NCBI GenBank assembly: GCA_030612185.1
Contig: JAUWOI010000009.1
Location: 1 to 22,329 of the forward strand
From: Anaerolineae bacterium
Lineage (GTDB): Bacteria; Chloroflexota; Anaerolineae; B4-G1
Length of the DNA stretch: 22,329 bases
Direction: 5' to 3'
The notes under the pieces were generated by a model. That model did no database searches. It worked only from the letters and a program-made list of their open reading frames with translations, and had not been told where the DNA came from. Positions 21,525 through 22,329 of the stretch are shown piece after piece. The translations under genes were made by a program, and so were the position numbers. How positions within the stretch are numbered: position 1 is the stretch's first letter; each line of letters opens with the position of its first letter.

Positions 21525-22329
21525 ATGTCTCGTGTTATTCATCCCCCCACGGGGACCCAACTGCACTGCAAGAACTGGCTCATCGAAGCCCCCTACCGTA
21601 TGATCCAGCACAACCTGGACCCCGACGTGGCCGGCGACCCTGAACATCTGATCGTCTACGGCGGGCGGGGCAGGGCGGCCCGCAACTGGGAATGTTTCGA
21701 CGCTATCCTGGAGTCGCTGCGCAATCTGGAGCCCGACGAGACGCTGCTGATCCAGTCCGGCAAACCGGTGGGCATCTTCCGCACCCATCTCGATGCCCCT
21801 CGCGTCATCATCGCCAACTCCAACATTGTCCCCGCCTGGGCCACCCAGGAGAATTTCGACAAGTGGGAGCGGGAGGGGCTTATCATGTACGGCCAGATGA
21901 CCGCTGGCTCCTGGATCTACATTGGCACACAGGGCATCCTCCAGGGCACCTACGAGACGCTGGCCACCGCCGCCGAGACCCACTTTGGCCAGGGGGCCTC
22001 ACTCAAGGGCAAGTTCGTCCTCACTGCCGGCCTGGGCGAGATGGGCGGCGCTCAGCCGCTGGCCATCACGATGAACGAGGGGGTGGGCCTCGTCGTGGAG
22101 GTGGACCCCCACCGGGCGCAGCGGCGGCTCGACACCGCCTACGTGGACGTGGTGATGGACGACCTGGACCAGGCGCTGGCGACGGTGGAGGACTATAAGC
22201 GGCGCGGAGAGTCTATCTCCATCGGCCTCATCGCCAACGCTGCCGATACCTTCCCCGAACTGGTGCGCCGGGGTGTGATCCCTGATGTGGTCACCGACCA
22301 GACACCAGCCCACGACCCGCTGATGTATG
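21525..22329 (+). CDS. hutU: urocanate hydratase (urocanase), 5' part
   Basis: Second enzyme of histidine breakdown, converting urocanate plus water to imidazolone propionate with a tightly bound NAD; cytosolic. About 268 codons are present and the frame runs off the window; the full protein is about 550 residues. Family signatures are [16 protein letters not shown] (about 47-62), [12 protein letters not shown] (about 77-88), [12 protein letters not shown] (about 96-107), [18 protein letters not shown] (about 121-138) and the NAD-binding [12 protein letters not shown] (about 168-179). ATG 21525 follows GGAGGTGA, a perfect complement to the 16S 3' end. Unlike the ribosomal genes, it is strongly C-rich at third codon positions. 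Hut partners are expected beyond the window. Confidence 0.96.
   Translation, partial: MSRVIHPPTGTQLHCKNWLIEAPYRMIQHNLDPDVAGDPEHLIVYGGRGRAARNWECFDAILESLRNLEPDETLLIQSGKPVGIFRTHLDAPRVIIANSNIVPAWATQENFDKWEREGLIMYGQMTAGSWIYIGTQGILQGTYETLATAAETHFGQGASLKGKFVLTAGLGEMGGAQPLAITMNEGVGLVVEVDPHRAQRRLDTAYVDVVMDDLDQALATVEDYKRRGESISIGLIANAADTFPELVRRGVIPDVVTDQTPAHDPLMY

Noticed and set aside
1..22329. CRISPR array, transposase, integrase, phage genes or toxin-antitoxin pairs
   Set aside because: No spaced direct repeats, no inverted-repeat-flanked element and no matching protein motif were found anywhere in the window.

Overview
The window is a long, co-directional ribosomal-protein operon from a bacterium, followed by a short accessory region. 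The bulk (1-15650) is the fused S10-spc-alpha cluster read on the + strand: rplD, rplW, rplB, rpsS, rplV, rpsC, rplP, rpmC, rpsQ, rplN, rplX, rplE, rpsN (zinc type), rpsH, rplF, rplR, rpsE, rpmD, rplO, secY, map, rpmJ, rpsM, rpsK, rpsD, rpoA, rplQ, truA, rplM, rpsI. Gaps are mostly under 60 bases, four junctions overlap or abut, and I see no strong terminator before the hairpin just after rpsI. adk and infA, which often lie between secY and rpmJ, are absent here. The organism has fairly high GC, frequent GTG/TTG starts, zinc-ligand versions of S14, S4, L36 and L24, and a TruA-L13-S9 tail. Together with the ABC-2/SpoIIM fusion and a YabN-type methylase-MazG protein this suggests Chloroflexota (Anaerolineae-like); that placement is inference, not proof.

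After the rpsI terminator come a YabN-like tetrapyrrole methylase-MazG protein, a two-way terminator, and a minus-strand tRNA-Pro(CGG). The tRNA is divergent from an ArsR-type regulator: the two have canonical back-to-back promoters. The regulator is followed by a CDP-alcohol phosphatidyltransferase and a third terminator. Next is an ABC export module with its own promoter: an ATPase and a two-part permease joining an ABC-2 membrane domain to a SpoIIM (DUF95) domain. A broken metallo-beta-lactamase-fold gene follows, with its middle missing and a frameshift. Then come a C-rich octamer tract and the first ~268 codons of urocanase (hutU), which has its own promoter and a perfect Shine-Dalgarno and runs off the window.

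The main unexplained structure is a set of very short repeats at gene edges or inside genes: heptads at the 5' end of rpmD, tetrads across the rpmD stop, heptads across the mazG stop, octads before hutU, and a REP-like palindrome read through in frame inside truA. The most interesting protein is the ABC-2/SpoIIM permease. Its ATPase has an unusual start region: no Shine-Dalgarno, a perfect 11-base tandem repeat ending on the start codon, and a possible 18-codon upstream ORF. No CRISPR array, transposase, integrase or rRNA gene was seen, and no stretch over 300 bases lacks a gene.
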